64,000 nt of DNA from Pedobacter sp. B4-66 (GCF_018492665.1 NZ_JAFVME010000006.1:62001-126000), one strand, 5' to 3'; positions 16,672 to 26,657 are shown, counted from the first letter of the stretch. The notes: generated by a model not told the origin, from the letters alone. Numbers and translations: made by a program.

Positions 16672-19185
16672 ATGAATCAAAAAACAGTAGTCGTAATAGG
16701 AAATGGAATGGTTGGACATAAATTTTGTGAAAAATTAGCCGCTAAATCAGATAAATTCAGAATTATTGTATTTGGAGAAGAACCACGGAGGGCATACGAC
16801 AGAGTTCATCTAAGCGAATACTTCAATGGGAAAACCGCAGAAGATCTTTCCTTATCTCACGAGAACTGGTACAATGAACAAAATATCATTCTTCATCTTG
16901 GCGATCCGGTAAAAGAAATTGACAGAGAGAACAAAACCATACACTCAAGCAAAGGGCTTATTTTAAACTATGACTACCTGATTCTGGCGACAGGGTCGTC
17001 GGCTTTTGTTCCTGATATACCCGGTGTAGATAAAGATGGGGTTTTCGTTTATCGCACCATCGAAGATCTTGAGCTCATTAAAAACTATGCTTTAAACGCA
17101 AAAATAGGTTCCGTATTAGGAGGTGGCTTATTAGGCTTAGAAGCTGCAAAAGCATTAATAGACTTAAACCTTAAGGAAACACATGTAATTGAATTTGCAC
17201 CAAGGCTAATGCCAAGGCAGATAGATAGTGCCGGAAGTCAAATGTTACAGACTAAACTTAGCACACTGGGCTTATCTATATATACAAACAAAGGAACCAG
17301 CAGCATAGAAGGTGAAAACCGCATCGAGTATCTAAAGTTTAATGACGGAAGCGAGTTAAAAACAGACATACTTGTAATTTCTGCCGGAATCCGTCCTAGA
17401 GATGAGTTAGCTAAACTCTGCGGAATTGAAGTAGGCACCAGAGGTGGAATTCTGGTGAATGAAGCTATGCAAACCAGCGACCCCTCTGTTTTTGCAATCG
17501 GAGAATGTGCTTTGTTTAATCATAATATTTATGGGTTAATTGCTCCTGGGTATGAAATGGCAGAAGTAGTTGCTGCTAATCTGTGTGAAGGCGACAAAAC
17601 ATTCAACGGATTTGACATGAGCACCAAGCTAAAGCTTATTGGTGTAGATGTAGCGAGTTTTGGAGATCCATTTATAACTGAACCAGATTCAAGAAGCATC
17701 CTATTTGAAGACACTCATAAAGGAATCTACAAACGCATAAACATAAGTAATGATGGAAAATATTTACTTGGAGGTATATTAATTGGTGAAGCAGAAGCCT
17801 ACAATATGCTACTGCAAACTGTAAACAACAAAATAGCACTCCCTCCTAACCCTGAGGATTTAATATTAGGCTCGCGCGGTGGCAGCTCACAAACCGAAAA
17901 TGCAGGATTAGCCGGACTTCCGGACGACGCATTGATTTGTAGCTGTGAGGGAGTATCTAAAGGTAGCATCTGCAATGCAGTCTCTTTAGAGGGATGCGAA
18001 TCGGTAGACGCCATTAAGAAATGTACTAAAGCAGGAACAGGATGTGGAGGATGTATCCCTATGGTAAAAGACCTAATGGTACACACCATGAAAGAAAATG
18101 GTAAATACATCAGAAATGTGGTATGTGAGCATTTTCAACTGAGCAGACAAGAATTATATGATCTTATAAAAATACACAACCTTAAAAGTTACGAGCAAGT
18201 ACTGGACAATGTAGGCAAAGGCGATGGCTGCGAAATATGTAAACCTTTGGTGTCATCACTTCTGGCAAGTATATGGAATGACATGATCCTAAAAAGAGGT
18301 AATGATACCGCCCAGGATAGTAACGACAGGTTTTTGGCAAATATCCAAAAAGGCGGCACCTACTCTGTAGTTCCGAGAATTCCGGGAGGAGAAATCAAGC
18401 CAGAAAAGCTAGTTATTATTGGAGAGGTTGCCGAAAAATACGGCCTGTATACAAAAATCACAGGTGGACAGCGCATAGATATGTTTGGCGCACACTTAAG
18501 TGACCTGCCTTTAATATGGGAAGAGCTGATTGCTGCAGGTTTTGAAAGTGGCCATGCTTACGGAAAAGCACTGCGTACAGTTAAAAGCTGTGTCGGCAGC
18601 ACCTGGTGTCGCTTTGGTTTACATGATAGCGTAAGCTATGCAATCAGAATAGAAGAACGCTACAGAGGATTAAGGGCTCCGCACAAATTAAAGTCTGCCG
18701 TTAGTGGATGTATTCGTGAATGCGCAGAGGCTCAAAGTAAAGATTTTGGAATTATAGCAACAGAAAAAGGCTGGAACCTATACGTATGTGGCAATGGAGG
18801 CAGCAAACCTCAGCACGCACTACTTCTGGCTTCGGATGTAGATAGCGATACATGCATCAAATACATAGATCGTTTCTTAATGTTTTACATCCGCACTGCG
18901 GATCCACTAACGCGTACCGCTCCTTGGTTAAACAAAATGGAGGGAGGAATTGAATACCTGAGAAATGTAGTTGTAAATGACAGCCTGGGAATGGCAGCGC
19001 AATGGGAAATTGAAATGCAAAACATCGTAAACAGCTATCAATGTGAGTGGAAAACAGCAATTGAAGATCCGGAAATAAGAAAAAGGTTCAATCACTTTGT
19101 GAATGCTCCTGAAGAAAAGGATCCAAGTATAAAATTTGATGAAATGCGCGGTCAGAAAAAGGCGGCAAACTGGACAACAGCATAA
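16672..19185 (+). CDS. nirB: assimilatory NAD(P)H-nitrite reductase large subunit
   Basis: At 837 residues this is a full-length NirB, which reduces nitrite to ammonium with six electrons from NAD(P)H. An FAD/NAD(P)-binding module covers about 1-400 (VVVIGNGMVGHKFCEKL at the start, a second GxGxxG at SVLGGGLLGLEAA). A BFD-type [2Fe-2S] domain has C423, C425, C458 and C461. Two sulfite-reductase ferredoxin-like halves flank the siroheme/[4Fe-4S] domain, whose cysteines are C640, C646, C680 and C684 in the CxxxxxC...CxxxC pattern. First gene of the rightward island; nirD follows after 45 bases. Confidence 0.97.
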   Translation: MNQKTVVVIGNGMVGHKFCEKLAAKSDKFRIIVFGEEPRRAYDRVHLSEYFNGKTAEDLSLSHENWYNEQNIILHLGDPVKEIDRENKTIHSSKGLILNYDYLILATGSSAFVPDIPGVDKDGVFVYRTIEDLELIKNYALNAKIGSVLGGGLLGLEAAKALIDLNLKETHVIEFAPRLMPRQIDSAGSQMLQTKLSTLGLSIYTNKGTSSIEGENRIEYLKFNDGSELKTDILVISAGIRPRDELAKLCGIEVGTRGGILVNEAMQTSDPSVFAIGECALFNHNIYGLIAPGYEMAEVVAANLCEGDKTFNGFDMSTKLKLIGVDVASFGDPFITEPDSRSILFEDTHKGIYKRINISNDGKYLLGGILIGEAEAYNMLLQTVNNKIALPPNPEDLILGSRGGSSQTENAGLAGLPDDALICSCEGVSKGSICNAVSLEGCESVDAIKKCTKAGTGCGGCIPMVKDLMVHTMKENGKYIRNVVCEHFQLSRQELYDLIKIHNLKSYEQVLDNVGKGDGCEICKPLVSSLLASIWNDMILKRGNDTAQDSNDRFLANIQKGGTYSVVPRIPGGEIKPEKLVIIGEVAEKYGLYTKITGGQRIDMFGAHLSDLPLIWEELIAAGFESGHAYGKALRTVKSCVGSTWCRFGLHDSVSYAIRIEERYRGLRAPHKLKSAVSGCIRECAEAQSKDFGIIATEKGWNLYVCGNGGSKPQHALLLASDVDSDTCIKYIDRFLMFYIRTADPLTRTAPWLNKMEGGIEYLRNVVVNDSLGMAAQWEIEMQNIVNSYQCEWKTAIEDPEIRKRFNHFVNAPEEKDPSIKFDEMRGQKKAANWTTA

Positions 19186-19230
19186 CCTAAAACAAACAAA
19201 CCTATTTATACACTAACAAAACAGAAAATC

Positions 19231-19575
19231 ATGGTAGAAACAACGACAAACTGGTTTGAAGCATGCCGCGTTGAAGACGCAGTACAAAACGGAGGAGTAT
19301 GTGTTAAGTGCGGAGAGGAACAAATTGCATTATTTTATTTTACCCGCAGAAATGAATGGTATGCCACACAAAATTTATGCCCTCACCGCAGGCAAATGGC
19401 ACTTAGCCGTGGCATGATCGGTTCGGTAGGCGAAGATCCTAAAATTGCCTGTCCTTTCCATAAAAAGACGTTTTCACTGTCTACAGGAGAATGTTTGAGT
19501 GGAGATGAATGTGCAATACAAACCTACCCTGTTAAGGTTGAAGATGGATTTGTATACATAGGCTTACAAAATTAA
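19231..19575 (+). CDS. nirD: nitrite reductase small subunit, Rieske-like
   Basis: A 114-residue NirD with the Rieske-type fold. CPHRRQMALSRG (about 50-61) and CPFHKKTFSLSTGECLSG (about 74-91) hold C-x-H and C-x2-H pairs. Many NirD proteins lack these ligands, so here a [2Fe-2S] cluster is plausible. It follows nirB directly and should form the NirBD complex in the cytoplasm. The moaCB gene starts 7 bases after its stop, so translation may be coupled. Confidence 0.93.
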   Translation: MVETTTNWFEACRVEDAVQNGGVCVKCGEEQIALFYFTRRNEWYATQNLCPHRRQMALSRGMIGSVGEDPKIACPFHKKTFSLSTGECLSGDECAIQTYPVKVEDGFVYIGLQN

Positions 19576-19582
19576 ATTAAAT

Positions 19583-20491
19583 ATGCGCGACATAACCGGC
19601 AAACAAATCACATTAAGAACAGCCAAGGCAGTAGCTAACATCTTTTGTTCAACTGAAACAATTTCAAAGATCAAAGGCAATGAACTACCAAAAGGCAATC
19701 TTTTTGATGTGGCCAGAGCAGCTGGTTTTTTAGGAGCTAAATTAACTCCTCAACTACTACCCCATTGTCATCCGGTAAATATCGATAGCATGGACATTTC
19801 CTTCAGTTTCCTTCCTGAAGGCGGCATTCAGATATTAGGTGAAGCAAAATCAATTGGTCGTACAGGCATAGAGATGGAGATACTCACAGCAGTTTCAATT
19901 GCTGCCCTGGAGATTTACGACATGCTAAAACCGGTAGATACCGACCTTGAAATAGGCAACATCAAGCTGTTGCAAAAAACAGGTGGCAAAAGCGACCGGA
20001 AGAAATACTTCTCAACCTCTCCTACCTGTGCAGTTCTGGTATGTTCAGATTCAACCGCAGCAGGAAAACGTGAAGACAAAAGTGGACTAGCCATCAAAAG
20101 CATACTTGAACAAGCAAAAGCAAAGGTGGTAGCCTATGAAATAGTTGCAGACGATAAAGCGCAAATACAAAAGCAGTTATTACAATGGGTTTCAGAAGAC
20201 ATCCATTTCATCTTCACTACAGGTGGAACTGGTCTTGGTCCTCGCGACAATACAGTAAGCGCTGTAAGTGAAATATTGGAACGCGATGCTGATGGAATTA
20301 CTGAAGCAATGCGAAACTTCGGCCAAATGCGGACTCCAATGGCCATGATGAGCAGAGCCGTTGCCGGATCCATCGCTCATTCATTAATAGTTACACTGCC
20401 CGGAAGTACAGACGGAGCAAGAGAATCACTGGAGGCCATAGTGCCCGGTGTTTTCCATGCCCGAAAAATGATGAAAGGAGGAGGGCATTAG
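19583..20491 (+). CDS. moaCB: fused MoaC-MoaB/MogA molybdenum cofactor protein
   Basis: One 302-residue chain carries two cofactor-synthesis steps. Residues 1-150 are MoaC (cyclic pyranopterin monophosphate synthase): GNLFDVARAAGFLGAKLT, LLPHCHPVNID, SIGRTGIEMEILTAVSIAAL. Residues about 155-302 are a MoaB/MogA-type molybdopterin-binding domain (VLVCSDSTAAGKREDKSG; FTTGGTGLGPRDNT; PGSTDGARESLEA). The frame is continuous, so this is a real fusion, known elsewhere in Bacteroidota. It lies between nirD and moeA (3-base gap) and serves the Moco enzyme encoded downstream. Confidence 0.95.
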   Translation: MRDITGKQITLRTAKAVANIFCSTETISKIKGNELPKGNLFDVARAAGFLGAKLTPQLLPHCHPVNIDSMDISFSFLPEGGIQILGEAKSIGRTGIEMEILTAVSIAALEIYDMLKPVDTDLEIGNIKLLQKTGGKSDRKKYFSTSPTCAVLVCSDSTAAGKREDKSGLAIKSILEQAKAKVVAYEIVADDKAQIQKQLLQWVSEDIHFIFTTGGTGLGPRDNTVSAVSEILERDADGITEAMRNFGQMRTPMAMMSRAVAGSIAHSLIVTLPGSTDGARESLEAIVPGVFHARKMMKGGGH

Positions 20492-20494
20492 CGT

Positions 20495-21691
20495 ATGATA
20501 AGTTTTGAAGAAGCCATAACCACAATATCCACTCTTTCGCAACCCTTCGAAACGGAATACATCAACCTGGAGGATGCCGACAATAGAATATTAGCCGAAG
20601 ACATTTATGCTGACCGCGACTACCCTCCCTTTAACAGAGCCGCCATGGATGGTTATGCAATTATGCTTAGCGATTGGGAAAGTGGCTTAAGAAAATACAC
20701 AATAACCGAAATCATTTACGCAGGACAGGTTTCAAAACAAGTGCTAACTTCTGGAAATTGCTATAAGATTATGACTGGGGCAGCTACCCCAAAAACGGCA
20801 AACGTAATCATCCGAAAAGAGGATACTCATGAAATCAATAATGAAGTAACTATAGAAATTGAAACAGCTAAATACCTTCAAAACATAGCCACACAAGGAC
20901 AAGACTTAAAATACCAGGCTTTAATATTAACTGCTCCTTGCAAATGCACACCACAAACTATCAGCCTGCTTGCTTCTGTCGGAAAAGCCACACTAAAAGT
21001 ATACAAGCTACCTACAGTTGCAGTAATAACAACCGGAGATGAAGTTATAACACCCGGCAAACCAACAGCCAGCCATCAAATCCGCAACAGCAATCAATAT
21101 CTGCTAAAAGCACTTTTAAAGAAATGGAATATTACTCCATCGCTGTGCGAACACGTTCAAGACAACAAAGAACTGCTCACCAAAGCATTTAAAGAGTCCA
21201 TTAAAAACCAACTTACTATTATTAACGGAGGCGTATCTGCCGGAGATGCTGATTATGTGCCCGCTGTATTAAAGTCACTGGGAGTTGAAATGGTATTTCA
21301 TAAAGTTAAAATACGCCCTGGAAAACCGTTATGGATAGGAAAAACTCCGCTCGGCGGGATCGTTTTTGCCCTTCCCGGAAACCCATTATCCTGCCTTACT
21401 ACTTTCACAATATTCGTAGAAGATTATCTATACAAATGCTTTGGCTACGCAAATCGTCCAGTATACAGATTCCCGATACAAGAGAGTAGGATTAAAAAAC
21501 ATCCGTTAACAGAGTTTTTTCCGGTTCAAATAAGCCAGTCGCAACAAGGCTTAAACCTTATCTCTTTCAACGGATCCGGAGATATTACCGCAGGCCTCAA
21601 TGCCAGTGGCTTAGCTCTACAACCAGATTTAACAGAAGAATTGAAAAAAGAAGATATAATTAGTTTTTATCCATTTAACAACAGCCTATAA
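20495..21691 (+). CDS. moeA: molybdopterin molybdenumtransferase
   Basis: A 398-residue MoeA, the enzyme that inserts molybdate into adenylylated molybdopterin. Domain order is normal: N-terminal domain with DRDYPPFNRAAMDGYA (about 40-55), the central linker with MTGAATPKTANVIIRKED, the MPT-binding domain with VITTGDEVITPGKP (about 175) and INGGVSAGDADYV (about 243), then KIRPGKPLWIG and FALPGNPLSCLTTF, and a C-terminal beta-barrel. It starts 3 bases after moaCB. A 92-base gap with a hairpin separates it from narK. Confidence 0.95.
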   Translation: MISFEEAITTISTLSQPFETEYINLEDADNRILAEDIYADRDYPPFNRAAMDGYAIMLSDWESGLRKYTITEIIYAGQVSKQVLTSGNCYKIMTGAATPKTANVIIRKEDTHEINNEVTIEIETAKYLQNIATQGQDLKYQALILTAPCKCTPQTISLLASVGKATLKVYKLPTVAVITTGDEVITPGKPTASHQIRNSNQYLLKALLKKWNITPSLCEHVQDNKELLTKAFKESIKNQLTIINGGVSAGDADYVPAVLKSLGVEMVFHKVKIRPGKPLWIGKTPLGGIVFALPGNPLSCLTTFTIFVEDYLYKCFGYANRPVYRFPIQESRIKKHPLTEFFPVQISQSQQGLNLISFNGSGDITAGLNASGLALQPDLTEELKKEDIISFYPFNNSL

Positions 21692-21709
21692 GAACAACAA
21701 CATCCATAT

Positions 21710-21749
21710 AAAAAAACACCCCATCAGAAGGTCGGATTTCTGACAGGGT
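21710..21749 (-). terminator. hairpin between moeA and narK, terminator-like on the minus strand
   Basis: ACCCCATCAGAA (21718-21729) pairs with TTCTGACAGGGT (21738-21749), with two mismatches inside. On the minus strand the stem is followed by seven Ts (complement of 21710-21716). No minus-strand gene lies upstream, so it may block antisense transcripts. On the plus strand, which the operon uses, no T-tract follows, so it could instead be a processing or stability element between moeA and narK. Confidence 0.45.
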
Positions 21750-21783
21750 AAAATAGTTTCATCGTTTAAATAAAACTTATCAA

Positions 21784-23118
21784 ATGTATCAAAAAGAATC
21801 TACTCTTCCCAAAGAAGGCCTTAAGCCACTAAAAAAACTTAACATTTTCTCTACGAAAGGCATTCAAATGAAAACCTTTCACATTACATGGATAACCTTC
21901 TTTTTCTGCTTTTTTGGATGGTTCGGTGTTGCACCACTCATGCCTTTAATACGAGAACAACTACATTTAAGTAAAGATCAAATTGGCAACATCATCATCG
22001 CCTCAGTCTCTGCAACAATTATTGCAAGGCTAATAGTTGGCAAACTATGCGACACCCTCGGCCCAAGACTATCCTACACCATTCTGCTCGCACTAGGCTC
22101 AATACCCGTTATGTGTATAGGACTAAGCAATAGTTATGAAAGCTTTCTCTTATTCCGCTTTGTAATTGGAATTATAGGTGCTTCGTTTGTGATCACCCAA
22201 TTCCACACCTCAATGATGTTTGCTCCAAATGTAATAGGAACCGCAAATGCCGTTACAGGAGGCTGGGGAAATCTTGGCGGTGGAGTTACACAACTGATAA
22301 TGCCACTTATTGCCGCAGGTTTTGCGGGTTTAGGTTTTGTTAGTCAGGCTAATTCATGGAGAGTTGCCATGATCGTACCGGGTGTAATGCTATTAATTAT
22401 GGCCTTTATTTACTACAAGTACACAAAAGATACTCCAGCCGGAAACTTCAAAGATCTGGAAGTGGTTAAAGTTAAAGCAGCTCAAAAGGGCTCTTTTATG
22501 GCTGCACTAAAAGATTACAGAACCTGGGTGTTGGCATTGGCTTACGCTGCCTGTTTCGGAATAGAAATAACCGTCGACAATGTGGCTGCTACCTTTTTTA
22601 CGGATCAATTTGGCGCATCAATGATTATGGCAGGTGCCATGGCGAGCATATTTGGCGGCATGAATATTTTTGCAAGAGCACTTGGTGGTTTTGTGAGCGA
22701 TAAAGTCGGAAAATCTTACGGCCTTAGAGGCAAAGGAATTCTACTTGGAGGGCTGCTTGTTTTAGAAGGAATTGGCATCAGCTTATTCGCCCAATCACAA
22801 ACACTCGGCCTTGCAATAGCGTCAATGCTTTTATTCGCACTGTTTCTAAAAATGGCTAATGGCGGCACTTACGGCATTGTTCCTTTCATCAATAAAGATG
22901 CAATTGGCTCTGTAAGCGGCATTGTAGGCGCAGGTGGAAATATAGGCGCCATGCTGGTAGGCTTTCTTTTTAAATCGGAGCACCTAACCTACGCTGATGC
23001 ATTTCATTATATCGGTATTGGTGTGGCCGTTATTGGTCTGCTGGTATTCATTACAAAATTTCAATTAAAGAGATCCGAAAATACGGAAACAATAAAACAA
23101 GAGTTTCAACAGGCTTAA
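21784..23118 (+). CDS. NarK-family nitrate/nitrite transporter (MFS)
   Basis: A 444-residue major facilitator with about 12 membrane helices. NarK/NasA-type signatures are FFGWFGVAPLMPLIREQL in helix 1, RFVIGIIGASFVITQFHTSMMF (nitrate-signature region), TANAVTGGWGNLGGGVTQ and FGGMNIFARALGGFVSDKVG. It should bring nitrate into the cytoplasm for the fused reductase 22 bases downstream. The first 28 residues are hydrophilic and atypical; the ATG at codon 29 (MKTFHITW) gives a more usual N-terminus, so the start is uncertain. Import versus nitrite export cannot be told from sequence. Confidence 0.92.
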   Translation: MYQKESTLPKEGLKPLKKLNIFSTKGIQMKTFHITWITFFFCFFGWFGVAPLMPLIREQLHLSKDQIGNIIIASVSATIIARLIVGKLCDTLGPRLSYTILLALGSIPVMCIGLSNSYESFLLFRFVIGIIGASFVITQFHTSMMFAPNVIGTANAVTGGWGNLGGGVTQLIMPLIAAGFAGLGFVSQANSWRVAMIVPGVMLLIMAFIYYKYTKDTPAGNFKDLEVVKVKAAQKGSFMAALKDYRTWVLALAYAACFGIEITVDNVAATFFTDQFGASMIMAGAMASIFGGMNIFARALGGFVSDKVGKSYGLRGKGILLGGLLVLEGIGISLFAQSQTLGLAIASMLLFALFLKMANGGTYGIVPFINKDAIGSVSGIVGAGGNIGAMLVGFLFKSEHLTYADAFHYIGIGVAVIGLLVFITKFQLKRSENTETIKQEFQQA

Positions 23119-23140
23119 TTCTAACAAAGAGGGAACATAT

Positions 23141-26100
23141 ATGTCTGGAGATAAGAACAAAATTTTTAAAAGTACCTGCTGCTACTGTGGCGTTGGCTGT
23201 GGCGTAAACGTTACTTTAGAAAAAAACAAGACCATTACAATACAAGGTGATAAAGATCATCCTGTAAACCATGGCATGCTTTGTAGCAAAGGTCTTAACC
23301 TCCAGTACACCGTAAACGACAAAAGCGATCGTCTGCTTTACCCTCAAATGAGGTATAATAAAAATATGCCACTGCAAAGAGTTAGCTGGGACGATGCCTT
23401 AAATCGAACAGCTGCCGTTTTCAAGACTTTTATTGATAAGTACGGTCCTGATTCCGTAGCTTTTTATGCCTCCGGCCAATGCCTTACTGAAGAGTACTAT
23501 GTAATCAATAAACTAATAAAAGGTTTTATAGGCAGTAACAATATCGACACCAACTCTCGCCTGTGCATGAGTAGTGCGGTTACTGCTTATAAAATGGCCT
23601 TGGGCGAAGATAGTGTTCCGATATGCTATGACGACATTGAGCTTGCCGATTGCTTTTTTATTACCGGCGCTAATCCCGCGTGGTGCCATCCAATACTTTG
23701 GCGTAGAGTTGAAGCACATAAAGCCGCGAACCCAGACATAAAAATTATCGTTACAGACCCAAGAGTTACCGACTCCTGCTCACTTGCTGATCTTCACTTA
23801 CAAATTAACCCGGGAACTGATGTAACCCTAAACCATGCTATTGGCCGCGCACTTATTGAAGCCGAAAATATAGACAGTGAATTTATAGCTAACCATACCG
23901 AAGGTTTTGATGCTTATCAGCAAAAGGTATTCGAAAGAACCTTAAAAGAATCAGCCCAAATCTGCGGAATTACGGTATCAGAAATAGAACTTGCAGCTAC
24001 ATACATTGGTGAGGCCAAAGGGTTTTTAAGCATGTGGACAATGGGGCTTAATCAAAGTTCTATTGGTGTAAACAAAAACCTGAGTCTAATTAACCTAAAC
24101 CTCATTACTGGTCATATTGGAAAGCCAGGTTCAGGCCCCTTCTCTCTTACCGGGCAACCCAATGCAATGGGCGGGCGTGAAGTGGGTGGACTAGCAAATC
24201 TTCTTCCTGCACACCGTGATTTATCAAATGAGCAACATCGTTTGGAAGTACAAAAATTCTGGGGAGGAACAACCATTTCAGGGAAAACAGGACTTACAGC
24301 TACCGAAATGTTTGAGGCCCTACATGATGGTCGACTTAAAGCAATCTGGATATTATGTACAAATCCATTAACAAGTTTACCCAATGCCCGATTTGCTGAA
24401 GAAGCTTTAAAGAAAGCAAAATTTGTAGTGATACAAGAAATCACAGACAAGGCAGAAACCCTTGCTTACGCGGATGTGATTTTACCCGCTGCTGGATGGA
24501 CTGAAAAAGAAGGTACCATGACCAATTCTGAAAGAAGAATAAGTCACCTGAACAAAATCATTGATGCACCGGGCGAAGCGCTTCCTGATGCCGAGATCAT
24601 TTGTCGCTTTGCAAAAAAGATGGGCTACAAGGGGTTTGAGTACAATAGCATGGAGGACATTTATAAGGAACATGCAAAACTCACTTACAGAACCAGCATC
24701 AATATACACGGACTTGATTACAAACAAATTGACAAGAGCAATACCGTACAATGGCCTTTCAACAAAAGATCAGAAAGTGGCACAAAACGTCTGTTTACCA
24801 ATCACTTATTCCATACAAGCTCAAAGAGAGCTATTATACATAGCCCTTCAGATCAGTTAAACAGCGAACTTCCCGATGAGGATTTCCCTTTTATCCTAAC
24901 TACCGGCAGAGTTCGTGACCACTGGCACACCATGTCTAAAACAGGCAAAGTGAGCAAGCTTAAGCAGCACATTAAAGATGCCTTTATGGAAATTAATCCT
25001 GCAGATGCAGATTTCTTATCCATTGAGGACAATCAGGTTATAGTTGTGCGATCGAGACGAGGAGAAGTTCAGGTTAAAGCAAAAATATCTGCTGCTATAA
25101 AGCAAGGCGTAGTGTTTCTACCTATGCATTGGGGCAAAATACTGGGCAGTGATTTAAATAGAGCAAACAACATTACAAGTACCATCGTAGATCCGCTATC
25201 TAAAGAACCTGATTTTAAGTACTGCGCTGTAAGCGTTGAGAAGTTCAAAAAGGACTTCCAAAGGATTGTAATTATAGGTGCCGGCGCAGGTGCATATGGC
25301 TTTGTTAAATCTTACAGGGAAATCAATAAGGAAGATCAGATCACCATTTTTAGCAAAGAGAACTTCCCGTTTTATAACCGCGTAATGCTCCCTGATTACA
25401 TAAGCGGAGAGCAAAAGTGGGAACAACTGGTAAAAATGAAGGACGAGGAAGAGCCTGAATATAACATTAAACTGCTAAGGGGTGTAAGCGTAGAAAAAGT
25501 AAACCGGGAACAGAAGTATGTAATAGATTCAACTGGTAAAAAAACTTCATACGACTTACTGATAATGGCCACCGGAAGTCGCTCTACCCTACCTAAAAAC
25601 GCACCATCCTTACCGGGTATATTTACCATGCGCAGCCGAACTGATGCTGACAATTTCAAAAAGCACATCCCCAAAAACGCACATGTAGTAGTTGTTGGTG
25701 GCGGACTGCTTGGATTGGAAATGGCCGCATCATTACGCGAAATAGGCGTAAAAATTACGGTTATCCATAGGGTATCCAGATTTTTAAACAGACAGCTAGA
25801 TCCACTCGGAAGCCAGTTGCTACATGAGGAAATGGTAGATCAGGGCTGCGACATTTACTACAATGATGAAGTGCAGCTTTACTATGGCCGATCTAAACTA
25901 ACTGGTATAGAGCTAAAAAGTGGCCGCAGGATAAATTGCGATGCAATTATACTGGCCATTGGTACTACCCCAAACATTGAACTGGCAAGAGAATCGGGAT
26001 TAGAATGTAAACGTGGTGTATTGGTTAATGAGCGCTTACAAACAAACGACCCTTCCATTTACGCAATTGGCGAAATTGCAGAATTTGAAGGCACATTATA

Positions 26101-26656
26101 CGGAATAACTGCCGCTGCTGAACAACAAGCAGAAGTGGTTGCTAAGTTTCAGAATGGCGACATCAGTAGTTATTACAAAGGCAGCCTGTTCATGAACATT
26201 ATAAAAATTCATGGATTTGACCTTTGCAGCATCGGGCTTTCCGAATGTCCGGACGACAAGAACTACGAGGAGATCGTTTTCATCGACAAAGCAAAACGCT
26301 ACTATAAAAAATGTATCATCCATCAGGACAGGCTAGTTGGAACCATCTTAATTGGTGACAAAACTGAGTTTCTTGAGTTTAGAGAATTAATAGCCAACAA
26401 AATAGAGCTCAGCGACAAAAGACTGCAACTACTTAGAAGCGGTAAAAAAACTGAGCCTGTATCTGGGAAACTGGTATGTAGTTGCAATAATGTCGGAGCT
26501 GGAAATATCCTTAAAAAGATATCCTCAGGATGCGCTGACTTTAAAGAGCTATGTGAATCGACAGGAGCTGGAATGGGTTGCGGATCCTGCAAACCAGAGG
26601 TTAAACTTATCCTGGAGGGAGCATTAAAGAAAGAAGTCTTAGAAAAAGTAAACTGA
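23141..26656 (+). CDS. one-polypeptide assimilatory NAD(P)H-nitrate reductase (NasA-type catalytic plus NasB-type diaphorase)
   Basis: This 1171-residue protein joins two proteins that are separate in Bacillus. Residues 1-700 are a molybdopterin oxidoreductase of the Nas/Nap type: [4Fe-4S] ligands C13, C16, C20 and C48, the probable Mo ligand C142 in RLCMSSAV, and the MGD-binding C-terminal domain (FILTTGRVRDHWHTMSKTG near 583). Residues from about 707 form an FAD/NAD(P) module like the N-half of NirB (IVIIGAGAGAYGFVKS; VVVVGGGLLGLEMAA). A BFD-type [2Fe-2S] domain ends the chain (C1113, C1115, then CGSC near 1147). Electrons should pass NAD(P)H-FAD-FeS-Mo in one chain. The next gene starts one base after its stop. 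Confidence 0.95.
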   Translation: MSGDKNKIFKSTCCYCGVGCGVNVTLEKNKTITIQGDKDHPVNHGMLCSKGLNLQYTVNDKSDRLLYPQMRYNKNMPLQRVSWDDALNRTAAVFKTFIDKYGPDSVAFYASGQCLTEEYYVINKLIKGFIGSNNIDTNSRLCMSSAVTAYKMALGEDSVPICYDDIELADCFFITGANPAWCHPILWRRVEAHKAANPDIKIIVTDPRVTDSCSLADLHLQINPGTDVTLNHAIGRALIEAENIDSEFIANHTEGFDAYQQKVFERTLKESAQICGITVSEIELAATYIGEAKGFLSMWTMGLNQSSIGVNKNLSLINLNLITGHIGKPGSGPFSLTGQPNAMGGREVGGLANLLPAHRDLSNEQHRLEVQKFWGGTTISGKTGLTATEMFEALHDGRLKAIWILCTNPLTSLPNARFAEEALKKAKFVVIQEITDKAETLAYADVILPAAGWTEKEGTMTNSERRISHLNKIIDAPGEALPDAEIICRFAKKMGYKGFEYNSMEDIYKEHAKLTYRTSINIHGLDYKQIDKSNTVQWPFNKRSESGTKRLFTNHLFHTSSKRAIIHSPSDQLNSELPDEDFPFILTTGRVRDHWHTMSKTGKVSKLKQHIKDAFMEINPADADFLSIEDNQVIVVRSRRGEVQVKAKISAAIKQGVVFLPMHWGKILGSDLNRANNITSTIVDPLSKEPDFKYCAVSVEKFKKDFQRIVIIGAGAGAYGFVKSYREINKEDQITIFSKENFPFYNRVMLPDYISGEQKWEQLVKMKDEEEPEYNIKLLRGVSVEKVNREQKYVIDSTGKKTSYDLLIMATGSRSTLPKNAPSLPGIFTMRSRTDADNFKKHIPKNAHVVVVGGGLLGLEMAASLREIGVKITVIHRVSRFLNRQLDPLGSQLLHEEMVDQGCDIYYNDEVQLYYGRSKLTGIELKSGRRINCDAIILAIGTTPNIELARESGLECKRGVLVNERLQTNDPSIYAIGEIAEFEGTLYGITAAAEQQAEVVAKFQNGDISSYYKGSLFMNIIKIHGFDLCSIGLSECPDDKNYEEIVFIDKAKRYYKKCIIHQDRLVGTILIGDKTEFLEFRELIANKIELSDKRLQLLRSGKKTEPVSGKLVCSCNNVGAGNILKKISSGCADFKELCESTGAGMGCGSCKPEVKLILEGALKKEVLEKVN

Positions 26657-26657
26657 T

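Noticed and set aside
20134..20380. Open frames on the strand opposite to moaCB and other long genes
   Set aside because: They mirror codon use of the real gene, have no start context or family marks, and lie fully inside well-supported genes.
19583..20491. moaC and moaB as two genes joined by a sequencing frameshift
   Set aside because: One continuous frame covers both domains with a normal linker, and the same fusion is known in Bacteroidota.
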